DNA from: Acidobacteriota bacterium
Lineage (GTDB): Bacteria; Acidobacteriota; Polarisedimenticolia; Gp22-AA2
Assembly (NCBI GenBank): GCA_016202915.1
Contig: JACQNT010000110.1
Location: forward strand, 1-13,792
Direction of reading: 5' to 3'
DNA: 13,792 nucleotides
Shown in pieces: positions 13,164 through 13,792 of this stretch. The notes under the pieces were generated by a model. It saw only the letters and a list, made by a program, of their open reading frames with translations, did no database searches and was not told the DNA's origin. The stretch's first letter is position 1. Every line of letters starts with the position of its first letter. A program made the position numbers and the translations under genes.

Positions 13164-13792
13164 TGCGGGCTGAGGGCAAGCCGATCCTTCGGCACGAAGC
13201 GGGCGGCGTCGCGGATCCGCGCGATCAGGTCGTCGCGGGCCTCCAGGCCGGGGGTCTTGGTGCTGACCAGGCCGAGCACGACGACCCTGTCGTCAGGGAC
13301 GTGGCGCAGCGGCCCGAACGACCCCGAGCGCTCATCGTCGTATTCCAGCAGCAGCCGGTGCGCCCGGGTTTTCCGGAAGAGGGCCTCCGCGATCGGTTCG
13401 TACCCCCCTTCGGCCAGCCAGCGGCTGTCCTGGTTGCCGCGGCAGACGTGGAGGCCGAAGGTCACCTCCGGCGGCGCCGCGCCCATCACCGCGTTGTCGA
13501 GATCGACGGCCTGGTCGAGCCACCACTCCAGGCCTCCCGACCGCCTCTCGTAGAAAGCCCGCGTGCGCGGATCGATCAGCAGGGCATAGTGCGGCGCGTC
13601 GATCTGGATGTAGGTCGCCCCCAGGCGCACCAGCTCCTCCACTTCCTCGCGCAGGATGGCGACGACGTCGGCCAGGAACGCATCCAGCGTGGGGTACGCG
13701 TGCCCCGAGCGCTCGGGCGACCAGAAGTTCGCCCACAGGCCCGGGCCGGGCAGCGTGATCTTGGCGATGCGCCGCGTCGCGGCGCGCAGGTA
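13061..13792 (-). CDS. Cobalamin-independent methionine synthase II-like protein (COG0620), 5' end outside the window
   Basis: The frame is open to the right edge, so only the last 243 residues are present. The fragment matches the MetE C-terminal/UROD-like barrel: YIQIDAPHYALLID (about 61-74 of the fragment), HVCRGN with H115 and C117, LLLEYD with E150, and SPQCGF with C211. H, C, E and C in this order are the zinc and homocysteine-thiol site of methionine synthases. The HVCRGN form is typical of the short COG0620 proteins rather than full-length E. coli-type MetE. These may transfer methyl groups between a folate or corrinoid donor and a thiol, and the true acceptor is not certain. It ends TAG at 13061-13063, directly before the flavoprotein coding region, implying one transcript. 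Confidence 0.85.
   Translation of the reverse strand, partial: YLRAATRRIAKITLPGPGLWANFWSPERSGHAYPTLDAFLADVVAILREEVEELVRLGATYIQIDAPHYALLIDPRTRAFYERRSGGLEWWLDQAVDLDNAVMGAAPPEVTFGLHVCRGNQDSRWLAEGGYEPIAEALFRKTRAHRLLLEYDDERSGSFGPLRHVPDDRVVVLGLVSTKTPGLEARDDLIARIRDAARFVPKDRLALSPQCGFASSVIGNRLSVEDERRKLRLVVETARTVWG

Noticed and set aside
11946..13553. 535-codon plus-strand open frame over the flavoprotein and MetE-like genes
   Set aside because: It runs across two well-supported minus-strand genes, is rich in Arg and Pro, and shows no recognisable motif.

Overview
This is a GC-rich bacterial chromosome segment, probably from an environmental soil or sediment lineage. The DUF349 protein, the glyoxalase-II-like protein with a C-terminal beta domain, and the degenerate M29 peptidase would fit Acidobacteriota or a neighbouring phylum. 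No rRNA, tRNA or other phylogenetic marker is present, so this placement is a guess. All gene assignments come from motifs recognised by eye; no database search was run.

Left part (1-3478): the window opens inside the 3' end of an IS91-type transposase. A consensus sigma70-like promoter in its tail points rightward. Next comes a tight three-gene minus-strand operon read from 3177 down to 484: a DUF692/MNIO-like TIM-barrel protein, an unrecognised partner protein with a winged-helix-like C-terminus, and a divergent EgtD-type methyltransferase. The first two genes are 13 bp apart and the last two share a TGATG stop/start. The 301-bp region upstream holds a 26-codon ORF, a perfect 19-bp tandem duplication and a TGTATACA palindrome with promoter-like spacing. 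This operon is the best candidate in the window for an undescribed system: a multinuclear-iron-oxidase-like enzyme paired with an amino-acid-betaine-type methyltransferase, both with substitutions at positions normally used for metal or substrate.

Middle part (3479-9788): a minus-strand HAD phosphatase diverges from a plus-strand run. That run is an ICMT/PEMT-type membrane methyltransferase, a metallo-beta-lactamase-fold hydrolase, a 920-residue HEAT plus DUF349-repeat protein with eight 'LC' modules, and a membrane-anchored trypsin-like protease. These look like housekeeping or envelope genes rather than one pathway.

Right part (9789-13792): a secreted M29-like protein that lacks most metal ligands (minus) is divergent from a PEBP/YbhB-family protein (plus), which has two well-formed in-frame starts giving an exported and a cytosolic version. 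Its 3' end lies antisense to the C-terminal tail of an L-2-hydroxyglutarate-oxidase-like flavoprotein (minus). That gene follows, with an unclear start, a MetE-like methionine synthase gene that runs off the right edge.
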